From assembly GCF_021532625.1 (NCBI RefSeq), contig NZ_JAKGAR010000003.1:722459-786458 (forward strand): a DNA stretch of 64,000 nucleotides. The letters are read 5' to 3'. Under the pieces are notes generated by a model. That model saw only the letters and a list, made by a program, of their open reading frames with translations, made no database searches and was not told where the DNA came from. The position numbers and the translations under genes are program-made. The first letter of the stretch is position 1; each line of letters opens with the position of its first letter. This stretch comes from Octadecabacter algicola (GTDB taxonomy: Bacteria > Pseudomonadota > Alphaproteobacteria > Rhodobacterales > Rhodobacteraceae). This document shows positions 18,077 to 27,400 of this stretch, in pieces.

Positions 18077-19048
18077 TTAGGGGCGAGGTGGTCGCGCAGA
18101 TGCGTCACACTTTGCACCTGCGTCTTCGGCGACACATCCAGCTTGGGCGGTCATACAGCCGAGGATCAGGTTCGCGCCTTCTTCGCCCGCGTGATAGTGG
18201 TAGCCATCGCCTTGGTCGTGGCCGTTGCATTCGTCCAACGTGGGGTCCTGAACGCCTAGGTTGGCGCGGATGTCGTAGCCATCCATCGCAATGCCGATAA
18301 CGGGTGCGTCGCCGCCATCATCTTGCGCAGTTGTTTCAAGGCAATCGGTCGCCGCGTGGTAGTGGTAGCCAACATGCAAGTTTACGTGCCCACCGCAGTC
18401 ATCGAACGGGGCAACTGTATAGGCCCCCAGAATGGCATCGACCGGCGCGGGTCCATCAAGGCGTATGCCATTGAAGGCAACGCCAGATCCAGTTTGGTTG
18501 GTTGGCATGGGGTTGTCTTGGGCTACAGGTTCAAGCGGGATTGTGTAGGTCACTGCGGCGTCTTCATCCATGTAGGATGCTTCACAGACAACACAGAAGT
18601 TTTCGTATTCCGCACCCACGTCAGGGCGCGCAGCAGCAGCGCATTGTTCGAGTGAATCCGTCACTTTGATTTCACCTGTTTCAGGATCAACCATCTGCCA
18701 TTTGGGGTCATCGTAAACGTCCGCCAAGGACGCCATGAATGCGCCATCCGCATCGACGAATTCGCCATCCACAAACCACTTACCTGCCAGTTCGGGGCCG
18801 TCGCTGCCGGATGTCGGGCACCATGGGCCGGGTTCGTAGTCTTGTGGTTCGGCCTTAACAGTAATTGTAAAACAGGTGCTTTGCGCGCCGCCGGACAGTG
18901 TGCAGTCAACGACCTCTGGACCGTTCAGAACCATGGCATTCACAAACAGATGTTCAAGTTCGTGGATGCGGTCGTCGGTGGCATCAGCCACGGCGGATGT
19001 GGCGGCAAGGCAGGATAGAAGTGTTATAGCGGGGAGCGAGCGTATCAT
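18077..19048 (-). CDS. Secreted YHYH-domain protein
   Basis: 323 residues with a signal peptide (about 1-21, ending SAVADA). The C-terminal half carries two GYHYHA-type segments (HVGYHYHAATDC and GDGYHYHAGEEG), the signature of the YHYH domain, plus paired cysteines likely to form disulfides. The function of the family is unknown; the histidines suggest metal binding. The protein should be periplasmic or extracellular. Divergence from neighbours in content, not in codon style. The start ATG follows AAAAAAGGTTCCGCA. Confidence 0.85.
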   Translation of the reverse strand: MIRSLPAITLLSCLAATSAVADATDDRIHELEHLFVNAMVLNGPEVVDCTLSGGAQSTCFTITVKAEPQDYEPGPWCPTSGSDGPELAGKWFVDGEFVDADGAFMASLADVYDDPKWQMVDPETGEIKVTDSLEQCAAAARPDVGAEYENFCVVCEASYMDEDAAVTYTIPLEPVAQDNPMPTNQTGSGVAFNGIRLDGPAPVDAILGAYTVAPFDDCGGHVNLHVGYHYHAATDCLETTAQDDGGDAPVIGIAMDGYDIRANLGVQDPTLDECNGHDQGDGYHYHAGEEGANLILGCMTAQAGCVAEDAGAKCDASARPPRP

Positions 19049-19137
19049 TGCGGAACCTTTTTTTGATCACTGTCAGAAACACGAAACGTTGCGTGTTCCT
19101 ATGATACGCATGACACTCAAGATTCGGTCGAATATTC

Positions 19138-19854
19138 TTAAACGGCTCGGTCCCTTGGCGATTTGGGGAGTCCAAACGCTTTTCTGGCTTCGATCAAACG
19201 CAAGTCTTCGGGGTCCATACCAAGGCTTAAGATCGTATCGCGATCAAACCTCTCTCGTGCGTCTTCGCGGCTATAAGATGTGCCAAACAAACGGTCGATC
19301 CATCCCATGCCAAAACTGACGTGAAACGTTGTCTCATGGTCGTTGAAGTGGTGGCGCAGGTGGCTTTGCGTGACTTTGTTTCCGAACCACCCCTTTGGCA
19401 CGTTCACATGTGCTAGCGTGTGGCAGTACTCATAAAAGGTGAACGCGCTGACTGACCCAAGAAACAAAGCCACGGTTCCGAACAGCGCGGCACTAGATAG
19501 TCCAAGAATGGGCCAAAGAACCACTGTGTGTAGCGCCGCCGCAACCAGCCCGAATTTCAACGCATACCAATTGTCGCCACCGGTGAAGAATTCGGGGTTC
19601 GTAGGGAATTCGTGATGGCCGATATGGCTGCGATACAGGTCATTGAACATGCCCTGCTGTTGAGGCGGTTCACGATGGTAAAGAAACCGGTGCATGACGT
19701 ACTCCACAAAGAATTGAAGAACGACTCCGTAGATGACTGCCACAAATGCCAGCAAGCTAAAGTTCAGGATAAACAAAACTAGACCCAACACCCAGAACGG
19801 CGCGAGCCGTTGCAAGCTGCCCATGTTGGTCAGAATACGAAGTGTCGGAATCAT
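19138..19854 (-). CDS. Sterol desaturase / fatty-acid hydroxylase family membrane protein
   Basis: 238 residues, several membrane helices in the first half, and the eight-histidine di-iron pattern of the family: HRFLYH (55-60), HIGHH (77-81), HTLAH and HLRHH downstream. Such enzymes hydroxylate or desaturate lipid substrates in the inner membrane using O2. In Rhodobacterales plausible substrates include ornithine/hydroxy-lipids or carotenoids; the sequence does not say. Stands alone between the YHYH and polysaccharide-deacetylase genes on the same strand. Confidence 0.85.
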   Translation of the reverse strand: MIPTLRILTNMGSLQRLAPFWVLGLVLFILNFSLLAFVAVIYGVVLQFFVEYVMHRFLYHREPPQQQGMFNDLYRSHIGHHEFPTNPEFFTGGDNWYALKFGLVAAALHTVVLWPILGLSSAALFGTVALFLGSVSAFTFYEYCHTLAHVNVPKGWFGNKVTQSHLRHHFNDHETTFHVSFGMGWIDRLFGTSYSREDARERFDRDTILSLGMDPEDLRLIEARKAFGLPKSPRDRAV

Positions 19855-19930
19855 GTTTCCCCTCCCAGAGTTTGAGGAACTCTAGGGCAGGGGTCTGATT
19901 CCGATCAAGGATGACGCGGCGTGCCGAAGC

Positions 19931-20638
19931 CTATGGCGCGCGTAGGTCCAACAGTTCAGAGACCGTGACAAATTCAAAGCCACGCGCAGTCAGTCCTGAC
20001 AATATGGCTGGCAAAGCAGCGCGGGTAGCAGCGCCGCTATCATACATCGGATGGAGCAAAATAATGGAGCCTGACCGGGCTTCCTTCAGGACAAAATCGG
20101 TGATGGCATCTGCGTCGCCTGCAAGTGCAGGATCATCTTCTGGGGCGACGTCCCACATGATGGCAGGCCGCTCGTTACGCGCGAGGTAGAACGGCAGGAT
20201 CACTAGTTTCTTACCGTAAGGAGGACGGAAAGGGATGGCCCCTGTATATCCAGCGTTCCTGAGGGATTGATCTGTAGTCTCTATCTCGGCCGCGACGCGG
20301 GACGGGGACATCAGCACCAAACGAGGGTGCGAATAGGAGTGGTTACCAAGCTCATGGCCGCCATCCGCTATTTGAGTGACCAACTCCGGATGCGCAACAA
20401 CATCTTGCCCAACCAAAAAGAAAGTCGCGACGGTGCCGTGCTCGTTTAGCGTGGTCAGAACGTCGCCCAGAAAACGCGGGGATGGGCCGTCATCAAAGGT
20501 AAGCGCGATAACAGGTGCGTTTGTCTCAACCCGTGCGATGGCTTCGCCGGCAATCATGAATGTAGTTGAACGGCTCAACTGTAGAGCGCCCCAAGCGCTT
20601 AGGATCAGGACAGTGATGATCACCGCAAGACGCCGCAT
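19931..20638 (-). CDS. Polysaccharide deacetylase family protein (NodB domain, membrane-anchored)
   Basis: 235 residues. A single N-terminal helix (about 4-20) anchors or exports a NodB domain. Motif 1 TFDDGP has D49-D50, motif 2 is GNHSYSH with H100 and H104, and RPPYG is motif 3, so the metal-dependent deacetylase site looks intact. These enzymes de-N-acetylate cell-wall or exopolysaccharide sugars. I place the start at ATG 20638, which overlaps the upstream RNA methyltransferase stop (ATGA); a longer in-frame reading from 20767 would add 43 residues of non-conserved sequence inside that gene. Confidence 0.88.
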   Translation of the reverse strand: MRRLAVIITVLILSAWGALQLSRSTTFMIAGEAIARVETNAPVIALTFDDGPSPRFLGDVLTTLNEHGTVATFFLVGQDVVAHPELVTQIADGGHELGNHSYSHPRLVLMSPSRVAAEIETTDQSLRNAGYTGAIPFRPPYGKKLVILPFYLARNERPAIMWDVAPEDDPALAGDADAITDFVLKEARSGSIILLHPMYDSGAATRAALPAILSGLTARGFEFVTVSELLDLRAP

Positions 20639-21738
20639 CAAAGCGCGTCCGTTTGATACAACCGCACTTTCATTCCACCGTGATCTACAACAGGGCTGAG
20701 CGGCTTGAACGGCAGGCCCGTTGCTTTGGCTAGGCTGGGTTCGGTGGTAATGACCCCCACGCGCCACCCTTTGAAGTGTGACTTCATCCTATCTCCGAAC
20801 GAAGAATACAAACCGAACAGCGGCTTCTTGTTGCCGATACGCCCACCGTAGGGCGGGTTGATCATGACCAGCCCCGTGTCGTCACATGGCGGGGTAATCT
20901 CATTGACTTGTTTCACTTGAAAATCGGTTACATCAGAAACGCCCGCGCGGTCTGCGTTGGCTTTGGACATGGTGACAGCTCCTTGGTCGCGATCGCTGCC
21001 GTAGGTGTTGAACATTGCGGGCCGTTCAGGGCTGCGCATCGCATCAAACGCCTCGACGTCAAAATTGGGCAGAGACTGAAACGTAAACGCGCGGGCGCGA
21101 CCGGAATCAAACCTGCGTGCAATTTCGGCGGCTTCGATTGGAAAGGTGCCCGATCCGCACATGGGGTCATAAAACGGCTCTTTGCCGTTATAGCCCGCAT
21201 AGCGCAGAAACATCGCCGCCATGGTTTCACGCATAGGCGCTTTGTTGACGGCCTCTTTGTGGCCGCGCTTGTGCAAAGGTTCACCAGAGGTGTCGAGCGA
21301 CAGGGTGACGATGTCACGCTCAATGCGAACGCGGATGGACAGGGCGTCGGCTAGGTCTTCCTCTTCGCGCGCGATGTTGTAACCGCGTGCGGAAAGCGCG
21401 TTCTCGACCCTCTCGGTCGCGGCTCCTGCGTGATAGATCTTTGATTTATGGCACGCGGTTTCAACGCGCACCCATGCGCCGCTCGGTAGGACATCCTGCC
21501 AAGCAAAGTCACGCGTGTTGAGCTCGAGTTGCGACAAGTAAAGCGCGCGAAATTCCGCAACCCGTGCAAGGACGCGTGCAGCCCCACGAAGCTGTAGGTT
21601 TGCACGCCAGACTTGTGGCCACTCACCACGGATCGTGACCCCGCCGTGGATGACAGAAGTTACTTTGAAACCTTTTTCGCGGGCTTCGGTTGCCAGCAGG
21701 TCCTGCAGGCCGGGGGCGGTAATGAGAAAAATGTCCAT
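20638..21738 (-). CDS. THUMP-domain class I SAM-dependent RNA methyltransferase (RlmL/YpsC family)
   Basis: 366 residues. N-terminal THUMP domain (about 40-150) followed by a Rossmann methyltransferase domain with DPMCGSGTFPIEAA (191-204) and the N6/N2-amino methylation motif NPPYG (294-298). Family members methylate guanine N2 in 23S rRNA (RlmL, G2445). The RlmK half of E. coli RlmKL is absent, as in most alphaproteobacteria. Translationally coupled to the deacetylase gene by a 4-base overlap, although the two have no evident shared function. Confidence 0.88.
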   Translation of the reverse strand: MDIFLITAPGLQDLLATEAREKGFKVTSVIHGGVTIRGEWPQVWRANLQLRGAARVLARVAEFRALYLSQLELNTRDFAWQDVLPSGAWVRVETACHKSKIYHAGAATERVENALSARGYNIAREEEDLADALSIRVRIERDIVTLSLDTSGEPLHKRGHKEAVNKAPMRETMAAMFLRYAGYNGKEPFYDPMCGSGTFPIEAAEIARRFDSGRARAFTFQSLPNFDVEAFDAMRSPERPAMFNTYGSDRDQGAVTMSKANADRAGVSDVTDFQVKQVNEITPPCDDTGLVMINPPYGGRIGNKKPLFGLYSSFGDRMKSHFKGWRVGVITTEPSLAKATGLPFKPLSPVVDHGGMKVRLYQTDAL

Positions 21739-21769
21739 GGGATTTCCCTATACGGTTCACGGGCAAAGC

Positions 21770-21797
21770 AAAACCGCCCACGGTTTCCCGTAGGCGG
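21770..21797 (-). terminator. Rho-independent terminator of rpsO
   Basis: Stem CCGCC-ACGG with CCGT-GGCGG around a TTTC loop, one internal mismatch, then TTTTGCTTT on the minus strand. It lies between rpsO and the RNA methyltransferase gene, so rpsO ends its own transcript here. Confidence 0.8.
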
Positions 21798-21827
21798 CTG
21801 CTATTCGTTCGCAAAAACCAGAAAGGC

Positions 21828-22097
21828 TTAGCGGCGGATACCCAAACGTTTGATGAGGTCTTGGTAACGAGCCTCGTCTTTGCCTTTGGTGTAATCCAGA
21901 AGCTTACGGCGCAGAGCAACCATTTTCAAAAGGCCACGGCGACCGTGGTTGTCTTTCTTGTGGGTCTTAAAGTGCTCTGTGAGCGTAGAAATGCGGGATG
22001 TCAGGATCGCAACTTGAACTTCCGGCGAACCAGTGTCGCCTTCTTTGATTGCGAATTCTTTCATCAAGCGTGCTTTTTCTTCAGCAGTAATCGACAT
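21828..22097 (-). CDS. rpsO: 30S ribosomal protein S15
   Basis: 89 residues, exactly the usual S15 size. Conserved blocks [16 protein letters not shown] and [11 protein letters not shown] are present, with the [16 protein letters not shown] 16S-binding helix. The start is ATG 22097 behind AAGGAGATCCCG; a longer in-frame reading to 22178 would add 27 residues with no counterpart in S15. S15 binds the 16S platform. In many bacteria rpsO directly precedes pnp; here about 4.5 kb of other genes separates them. Confidence 0.97.
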   Translation of the reverse strand: MSITAEEKARLMKEFAIKEGDTGSPEVQVAILTSRISTLTEHFKTHKKDNHGRRGLLKMVALRRKLLDYTKGKDEARYQDLIKRLGIRR

Positions 22098-22239
22098 CGG
22101 GATCTCCTTATTTAAAGGGTGAATGGCACAAGCCGGGATGTCGTCCAGCAGGGCCCGTGGAGGGTGGTCTGCCCCCAATAACGAGGCCAGATGCGCGCAT
22201 ATAGGAAGATTCCCTTACGAAAGCAAAGGAAATGTGCGG

Positions 22240-23085
22240 CTAGATTGGCATGAGTTGCACCATGTCCACGTCAATCGACGCAACGCCAAACAGCTCTGCG
22301 ATGGCATCCCCGTCGGCCAACAGCAAAAGACCGTTCTCAGTAAGCTGTGTTGTCAAGGTCGGGACCGCGTCATCGTATTTGACAACAAGTACGTCGTCGC
22401 CTGTGTAATCCATGATCGAAACCAAGCCGTTTTCGACTTCAAAGCGATCGGTCCCATCCCCCCCAGACATCACGTCGCCATCGTTGCCGATAAGGGTATC
22501 ATTGCCTTCGCTGCCGTTCAGGTAGTCTTGTTCTGCGCCGCCGTCTTCGCCAGTCACTCCGTCGATCAAGTCATCGCCTTCGCTGCCTTGGACCATGTCG
22601 CGGCCAGCACCACCGATTAGAGTATCATCGCCATAACCGCCAAGAATCTCATCGTCGTCATAGGCGCCGTCAATCAGATCGTCGCCGCTGCCGCCGTGGA
22701 GCGTGTCATTACCGCTTCCTCCGGACAGGTCATCGTCGCCAAAGTAACCGTAGACTTGATCGTCTCCGTTTTCACCTGCAAGGAGGTCATTCCCCTCGCC
22801 GCCATGGATATCATCTTTGCCCTCGCCGCCCAAAAGGGTGTCGTTCCCGCTCACGCCATCGATGTAATCATCGCCAAGCTGGCCGTTTAACCGGTCGTCG
22901 CCGCTCCCTCCGAGCAAATTGTCGAGGTCATTTGTCCCGCCGACGTCGGCGTGTTCGGGCCCAACCAAGACGTTGTCTGCTTCTGAGGTGCCGTCCGAAG
23001 ATAGTGCATCGTCATCAGCCGTTGGTAGGCCAATAATGGCTGTTCCTGCGATGGCGAGGCTTACAAGGCCAAGAAGCATAAACAT
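22240..23085 (-). CDS. RTX-type calcium-binding repeat protein
   Basis: 281 residues. A hydrophobic N-terminal segment (about 2-20) is followed by an acidic linker and, from about 45 to 200, many GGxGxDxLxGGxGDDxL-type nonapeptide repeats (for example [19 protein letters not shown]). Such repeats fold as a calcium-filled beta-roll. RTX proteins usually leave through type I secretion using a C-terminal signal; here there is an N-terminal helix instead, and no T1SS genes are near, so it may be membrane-anchored or Sec-exported. The last 60 residues are a non-repeat domain. Function unknown. Confidence 0.85.
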   Translation of the reverse strand: MFMLLGLVSLAIAGTAIIGLPTADDDALSSDGTSEADNVLVGPEHADVGGTNDLDNLLGGSGDDRLNGQLGDDYIDGVSGNDTLLGGEGKDDIHGGEGNDLLAGENGDDQVYGYFGDDDLSGGSGNDTLHGGSGDDLIDGAYDDDEILGGYGDDTLIGGAGRDMVQGSEGDDLIDGVTGEDGGAEQDYLNGSEGNDTLIGNDGDVMSGGDGTDRFEVENGLVSIMDYTGDDVLVVKYDDAVPTLTTQLTENGLLLLADGDAIAELFGVASIDVDMVQLMPI

Positions 23086-23236
23086 GGTGTTTTCTTTCGT
23101 AAGGCCGACGAATCTTGGCGGCTTGGGTTTGTCCCACCGATTGCGGATAAATGATCCCCGTAATCATAGGGCAATGAAGCGCCCAAAGCGCAATAATTCG
23201 GGTCAGTTGGTTAACGCTTGCCTAACCGCTGGCGAG

Positions 23237-23749
23237 TTAGCCAGCCGTCCAGATCTGTGGCTTCTGGGTGTAGGCGATATAAAGAGGATGTTTAGGGTGG
23301 CCCGCTTTGCTCAGGCCAAGGTGGAACAGTTGGCTGCCCTGAGTGCGCAACATTGCTTCGATCTGCGGGCCGCGTTGCAGATGTTCCCCGTGGGTCCCCC
23401 AGGCGCAAATGGTCTGGTCCGCCCATGCCAACCCCTCGAGGATCGTGTCGTCGTTTTCAGGGCCAATAGGATCAGTCGCAGCGCGCATTTTACGTGGATC
23501 GGTGTCACGCCATGCAAAGATATTAGTAACCCGAAACGCGCCATGCCCCAATGCGCGCGCCCTGCGTTCACAGCGTTCAACGGTAGGATCATTCTGTACT
23601 TCAGTCGCGGTGGACGGGTTGAGCATAACAAAATGAACTGAAGTCCCGGCCTCATCCCAAACCCGGGTCAGGGCGTAACGATATCGTTCGCAATCTGAAT
23701 AAACTGCGGTTGAAGGCGCGTCGTCTTTAATATGAGTGCGAGTGATCAT
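23237..23749 (-). CDS. DUF1643 domain protein
   Basis: 170 residues from ATG 23749. The family signature is clear: VMLNPSTATEVQNDPTVERC followed by VTNIFAWRDTDP and AWGTHG. DUF1643 proteins occur across bacteria and phages; their function is not established. An in-frame reading back to 23818 would add 23 residues of poor quality overlapping the promoter of the divergent glyoxalase-like gene, so I use the inner start. Confidence 0.85.
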   Translation of the reverse strand: MITRTHIKDDAPSTAVYSDCERYRYALTRVWDEAGTSVHFVMLNPSTATEVQNDPTVERCERRARALGHGAFRVTNIFAWRDTDPRKMRAATDPIGPENDDTILEGLAWADQTICAWGTHGEHLQRGPQIEAMLRTQGSQLFHLGLSKAGHPKHPLYIAYTQKPQIWTAG

Positions 23750-23812
23750 TGCAGCGTTATGCCCAAGCATCGAAAAATGTGCTAGGGTGAACGCACAGCG
23801 AAAGGACATCCT

Positions 23813-24181
23813 ATGCAACTCGGCGCATTTTCGGTTTCACTGTCAGTCAAGGACTTGACCAAATCCATAGCGTTTTACAAAGACCTCGGGTTTTCGCACT
23901 TTGGTGGTCTGGTGGAACATAACTTCGCGATTATGAAGAACGGCGATACTTTGATCGGTCTGTTCCAAGGCATGTTCGAGGGTAACATGCTCACGTTTAA
24001 TCCGGGTTGGGACCAATCTGCGAACGAGGTCGATCCCTTTGAAGATGTGCGCGAGATTAAGGCCAAGGTGAAAGCCGCAGGGCATGACGTTAGTCAAGAA
24101 ACCGGTGACGATAGCGGCATTGGGTCATTCGTGGTCATCGACCCGGATGGAAACCCGATTCTGATTGATCAGCACCGCTAG
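23813..24181 (+). CDS. VOC-family (glyoxalase/bleomycin-resistance) protein
   Basis: 122 residues, one VOC module pair. [22 protein letters not shown] (5-26) is the standard beta-alpha entry, and [11 protein letters not shown] the standard exit. VOC proteins bind a metal and act as lyases, dioxygenases or drug-binding proteins; this sequence does not reveal which. It is the only + strand gene between 13.7 and 26.3 kb, starting after GAAAGGACATCCT, and its stop overlaps the truB stop by 4 bases. Confidence 0.88.
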   Translation: MQLGAFSVSLSVKDLTKSIAFYKDLGFSHFGGLVEHNFAIMKNGDTLIGLFQGMFEGNMLTFNPGWDQSANEVDPFEDVREIKAKVKAAGHDVSQETGDDSGIGSFVVIDPDGNPILIDQHR

Positions 24182-25080
24182 CGGACAAACACCCGTGTCG
24201 GGTGTAACTCGCCTGATTTGAAAACGCCGACGGCAATAGCCTGCCCGCCGTGGTCGGCCCAGCATTCTTCACCGTATTCCACATCGCCCATGACCATCGC
24301 AGGATTGCCATTGCGCAGCTTGGTGATGCTGGATTCGGGGCAATGAACGCGGGGCAGGTCATCGAGGCCCGCTTCGAGCGGCAAGATCAAATGATCGAGC
24401 CCATCGGTCTTTGCGTGTTCGTCCAACTGTTCAAGGCTAACACCATCTTTGGCTTCAAAAGGGCCTGACCAGATACGACGCAATTCGCGAACGTGACCGT
24501 GGCAACCTAAAGCCTCACCAAGGTCGCGGGCGATCGAACGGACGTACCCGCCCTTACCGCAGGTCATCTCTAGAGTGACGTGATCTTGGTCGGGCCGGTC
24601 AATCAACAACAATTCTTCGACCCACAGAGGGCGTGCCGCAATTTCAAATTCTTCGCCATCGCGCGCCCGTTTATAGGCGCGTTCACCATCGATCTTAACG
24701 GCGGAAAAGGCGGGTGGTATTTGCATGATGTCACCGACGAATTGCCCAAGCGCTGCTTTGATATCGTCATCGGAGGGTCGATCGGCGCTTTCTGCGGTAA
24801 CTTCGCCTTCGGCGTCATCTGTATTGGTCTTTTGACCTAGGCGTACCGTAAAAGTATAGGCCTTCAATGCGTCGGTAATCCAAGGAACGGTCTTCGTAGC
24901 CTCGCCCAAGGCCACGGCCAAAACGCCGGTTGCTTCGGGATCAAGTGTGCCGGCATGGCCCGCCTTTTTGGCATCCAGTGCCCAGCGCACCTTATTCACC
25001 ACGGATGTCGAGGTGATCCCCGCAGGTTTGTCCACCACTAGCCACCCATGCAGGTCGCGTCCTTTGCGTTTGCGTGCCAT
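24178..25080 (-). CDS. truB: tRNA pseudouridine(55) synthase TruB
   Basis: 300 residues, full length. It makes the T-loop pseudouridine at position 55 in t[16 protein letters not shown] (11-23) and [15 protein letters not shown] (40-54) are the conserved blocks, with catalytic D47. A C-terminal PUA-like region is present. The usual neighbour rbfA lies upstream on the same strand but separated by a phosphodiester-glycosidase-like gene. Confidence 0.95.
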   Translation of the reverse strand: MARKRKGRDLHGWLVVDKPAGITSTSVVNKVRWALDAKKAGHAGTLDPEATGVLAVALGEATKTVPWITDALKAYTFTVRLGQKTNTDDAEGEVTAESADRPSDDDIKAALGQFVGDIMQIPPAFSAVKIDGERAYKRARDGEEFEIAARPLWVEELLLIDRPDQDHVTLEMTCGKGGYVRSIARDLGEALGCHGHVRELRRIWSGPFEAKDGVSLEQLDEHAKTDGLDHLILPLEAGLDDLPRVHCPESSITKLRNGNPAMVMGDVEYGEECWADHGGQAIAVGVFKSGELHPTRVFVR

Positions 25081-25120
25081 GTGGCCTCCGATTTTATGTC
25101 AGGCGGGCGGGGTAGTCTGC

Positions 25121-25834
25121 CTACTGATCGGCGTCAACCACGCCAATGATTGGACCAAGCTGCCAACCGAAGTCGGACCGGTTCAGCTGGGGGGCATGAA
25201 GTCGGCTGACTTTGCCATCAAAATAAAGCGCATTAGGCACTCCGATGTGGTCACGAAACAAGGTAGCGAAATCGTGGAAGTTCACGGGCTCGTTGGAAAT
25301 CGCAAAATAGGCACGCTGCCCATCGGCCGGAGTGCCGACTCCGTTGCGAATGAATTTAGACGTTCCATTAGGGATGAATCGTGGGTGCAGTTCCCCATCA
25401 ATGACCAACATCGGGCCAGATTGGGTCGCGTCTGCACAAAGTGGGGTCTGCTCTAGGAATTTGAGCGTTTCGAAAACCTCAAATGTTTCGCCGCTGCAGA
25501 ATACTCCATTGGGCAGTAGACCAAAATTCCCCGGACCTTCGCGGGACATGACGGATCTTTGCTCGATAAAGTCTTCAACATAGTGACCCACGGGTGAGCG
25601 ATCGTCGTGATACATTCCCGCGTTCATCGCGAACGACAGAGACAAGCCATGATAGTTTTCAACGGCGCGAAAACTGCCAAGGACGTTGCCATCATCATCC
25701 CCCAAGAAAAGTTGTAAGTCTTCATCAACTCCGACATCGCAGATGGTATAGGACGCGCCCAAGTGCTGGACGTCCTTACAGGTCACTGCCGCTGCAGGGG
25801 ACGCCAGCAAGCATAGACCCACGAGCCAACGCAT
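25121..25834 (-). CDS. Phosphodiester glycosidase family (NAGPA/YigE-like) secreted protein
   Basis: 237 residues with a signal peptide (about 1-16, cut after AAA). The body shows SLSFAMNAGMYHDDRSPVG, SGPMLVIDGELHP and RNGVGTPADGQRAYFAIS, typical of the NAGPA (DUF2233) fold found in mammalian uncovering enzyme and bacterial sporulation/YigE-like proteins. Substrate unknown; expected in the periplasm. It is coupled to rbfA by ATGA overlap at 25834 and inserted between rbfA and truB, an unusual place in an otherwise translation-related cluster. Confidence 0.85.
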   Translation of the reverse strand: MRWLVGLCLLASPAAAVTCKDVQHLGASYTICDVGVDEDLQLFLGDDDGNVLGSFRAVENYHGLSLSFAMNAGMYHDDRSPVGHYVEDFIEQRSVMSREGPGNFGLLPNGVFCSGETFEVFETLKFLEQTPLCADATQSGPMLVIDGELHPRFIPNGTSKFIRNGVGTPADGQRAYFAISNEPVNFHDFATLFRDHIGVPNALYFDGKVSRLHAPQLNRSDFGWQLGPIIGVVDADQ

Positions 25835-26250
25835 TATTCGTCCTCGTCGGAATCTGTTGCGGCAACGTCCTTTGCGACACGATCTTCGGCGAACATCGCA
25901 CGGGTTGCGTCCATCCGGTCATACATATCGTCGATGCGGAACCGCAGATCAGGGGTCGCCTTAAGCTTCATCCCCTTTGAGATGAGATGCCGTAGCTCGC
26001 CTTTGTTGCGCGCCAATGCTGCAATCGCCACATCTGCATCTTTGCCGCCCAAGGGCAGCACGAAACAGGTCGCGATTGACAGATCGGGTGTCATGCGGAC
26101 TTCGCCGACGGTAATCGACATGCGTTGCAGGTCGGGGTCATGGACCTCACCGCGCTGCAAAATTTCGGACATTGATCGACGGATTACTTCACCTACGCGC
26201 AATTGGCGTTGTGATGGGCCGTCCTTGCCTTGAAAACTGTTCTTTGCCAT
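25834..26250 (-). CDS. rbfA: 30S ribosome-binding factor RbfA
   Basis: 138 residues from ATG 26250 (an ATG three codons earlier at 26259 is equally possible). RbfA is a KH-type factor needed for 16S 5'-end maturation and cold adaptation. [19 protein letters not shown] and [19 protein letters not shown] are family blocks; the acidic C-terminus (DSDEDE) is common in alphaproteobacteria. Divergent from dapB with about 70 bases between starts. Confidence 0.94.
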   Translation of the reverse strand: MAKNSFQGKDGPSQRQLRVGEVIRRSMSEILQRGEVHDPDLQRMSITVGEVRMTPDLSIATCFVLPLGGKDADVAIAALARNKGELRHLISKGMKLKATPDLRFRIDDMYDRMDATRAMFAEDRVAKDVAATDSDEDE

Positions 26251-26319
26251 GCAGCTCATGTAAGGGGTGCGAAGCGGCTTGCCAAGCGCACTGGCGCCAA
26301 TGTGACGAAAGGAAACGAC

Positions 26320-27138
26320 ATGACTGATTTGCCCGGGATCGTAATCACTGGATGCTCTGGTCGTATGGGGCAGATGCTGACCAACGCTGTTTTGGCATCG
26401 GACGCCTGCAAATTGGTTGGCGTTCTAGAACGGACCGGTCACGATTGGGTCGGTCAGGACGTGGGCGCTGCGATGGGTGGCGCGAATGTTGGCGTGAACG
26501 TAACTGATGATGCTGTTGCTGTATTTGCCAAGGCGCAAGCGGTGATTGATTTTACCGCTCCAGAAGCGACAGTCGGCTTCGCAGAACTTGCCGCGCAAGC
26601 CCGCGCTGTGCATGTCATCGGTACAACTGGACTTACGGAAGACGACCTCGCGCATTTGGACGCTGCTTCACATCATGCGGTGATTGTTCGGGCGGGGAAT
26701 ATGTCGCTTGGTGTAAATCTGTTGATGCAACTTACAAAGAAAGTCGCTGCCGCCTTGGATGAAGATTTCGACATCGAGATCATTGAGGCCCACCATCACC
26801 ACAAAGTAGACGCGCCGTCTGGAACTGCCTTGATGCTGGGTGAAGCGGCTGCCGAAGGTCGCGGCGTTGATCTTAAGGACGTGAGCGATTCAGGTCGAGA
26901 TGGCATTACGGGTGCGCGTACACGTGGCGATATCGGCTTTAGTGCCATTCGTGGTGGTGACATCGTCGGAGAACACGATGTGCTGTTTGCAGCTTACGGT
27001 GAGCGGATCAAACTAAGCCATATCGCTACAGATCGGGCGATCTTTGCACGTGGTGCGTTGAAGGCAGCCCTTTGGGGGCAATCCCAAAAGCCGGGGTCTT
27101 ATGACATGATAGATGTTCTGGGTCTGAAAGACGGCTGA
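26320..27138 (+). CDS. dapB: 4-hydroxy-tetrahydrodipicolinate reductase
   Basis: 272 residues from ATG 26320 behind AAAGGAAACGAC; an in-frame reading from 26230 would add 30 unlikely residues across the rbfA promoter. The NAD(P)H motif is [10 protein letters not shown] (11-20) and the catalytic signature is [16 protein letters not shown]. It carries out the second step of the lysine/diaminopimelate branch. Stands as a single gene, with the SDHAF4 gene convergent 18 bases downstream. Confidence 0.95.
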   Translation: MTDLPGIVITGCSGRMGQMLTNAVLASDACKLVGVLERTGHDWVGQDVGAAMGGANVGVNVTDDAVAVFAKAQAVIDFTAPEATVGFAELAAQARAVHVIGTTGLTEDDLAHLDAASHHAVIVRAGNMSLGVNLLMQLTKKVAAALDEDFDIEIIEAHHHHKVDAPSGTALMLGEAAAEGRGVDLKDVSDSGRDGITGARTRGDIGFSAIRGGDIVGEHDVLFAAYGERIKLSHIATDRAIFARGALKAALWGQSQKPGSYDMIDVLGLKDG

Positions 27139-27156
27139 TTTTCTACATGCTGAGAA

Positions 27157-27333
27157 TCAAAAGTCGACGGCGATGCCTTTTCTTTCCCAATCTCCGAAAC
27201 GTACGGGCTCTGGGCCATCACGGCCACCTAGTTCTGCGGGCATCTCAGCGGCTTTCGCCTTTTTGCGGCGCTCGTCAGCTTCGGCCAAAGCGCGCTGGGC
27301 GGCTGGGGTGAGATCCTTGTCAGTATCATCCAT
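27157..27333 (-). CDS. Succinate dehydrogenase assembly factor 4 (DUF1674)
   Basis: A 58-residue gene below common length cut-offs. It reads MDDTDKDLTPAAQRALAEAD... and ends GPEPVRFGDWERKGIAVDF, the diagnostic C-terminal motif of the SDHAF4/DUF1674 family. In mitochondria SDHAF4 binds flavinylated SdhA and protects it before assembly; bacterial members are common in Rhodobacterales. The middle (about 12-32) is a charged Ala/Lys/Glu helix. The start ATG has AAGGACACCAAA upstream. It is convergent with dapB and divergent from rsmB. The sdh genes are not in this window. Confidence 0.9.
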   Translation of the reverse strand: MDDTDKDLTPAAQRALAEADERRKKAKAAEMPAELGGRDGPEPVRFGDWERKGIAVDF

Positions 27334-27400
27334 TTTGGTGTCCTTGCGTGGGGCCTAGTCCTGATATACCTCGCATGGATCAGATTCCAAGGGGTTCCAG

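Noticed and set aside
20639..20767. N-terminal extension of the polysaccharide deacetylase
   Set aside because: Lies in the RNA methyltransferase gene; ATG 20638 couples the two genes and begins a normal signal/anchor helix.
22380..22920. Repeated GGxGxD DNA as a CRISPR-like or satellite array
   Set aside because: The periodicity follows protein repeats with varied codons; no constant DNA repeat and spacers.
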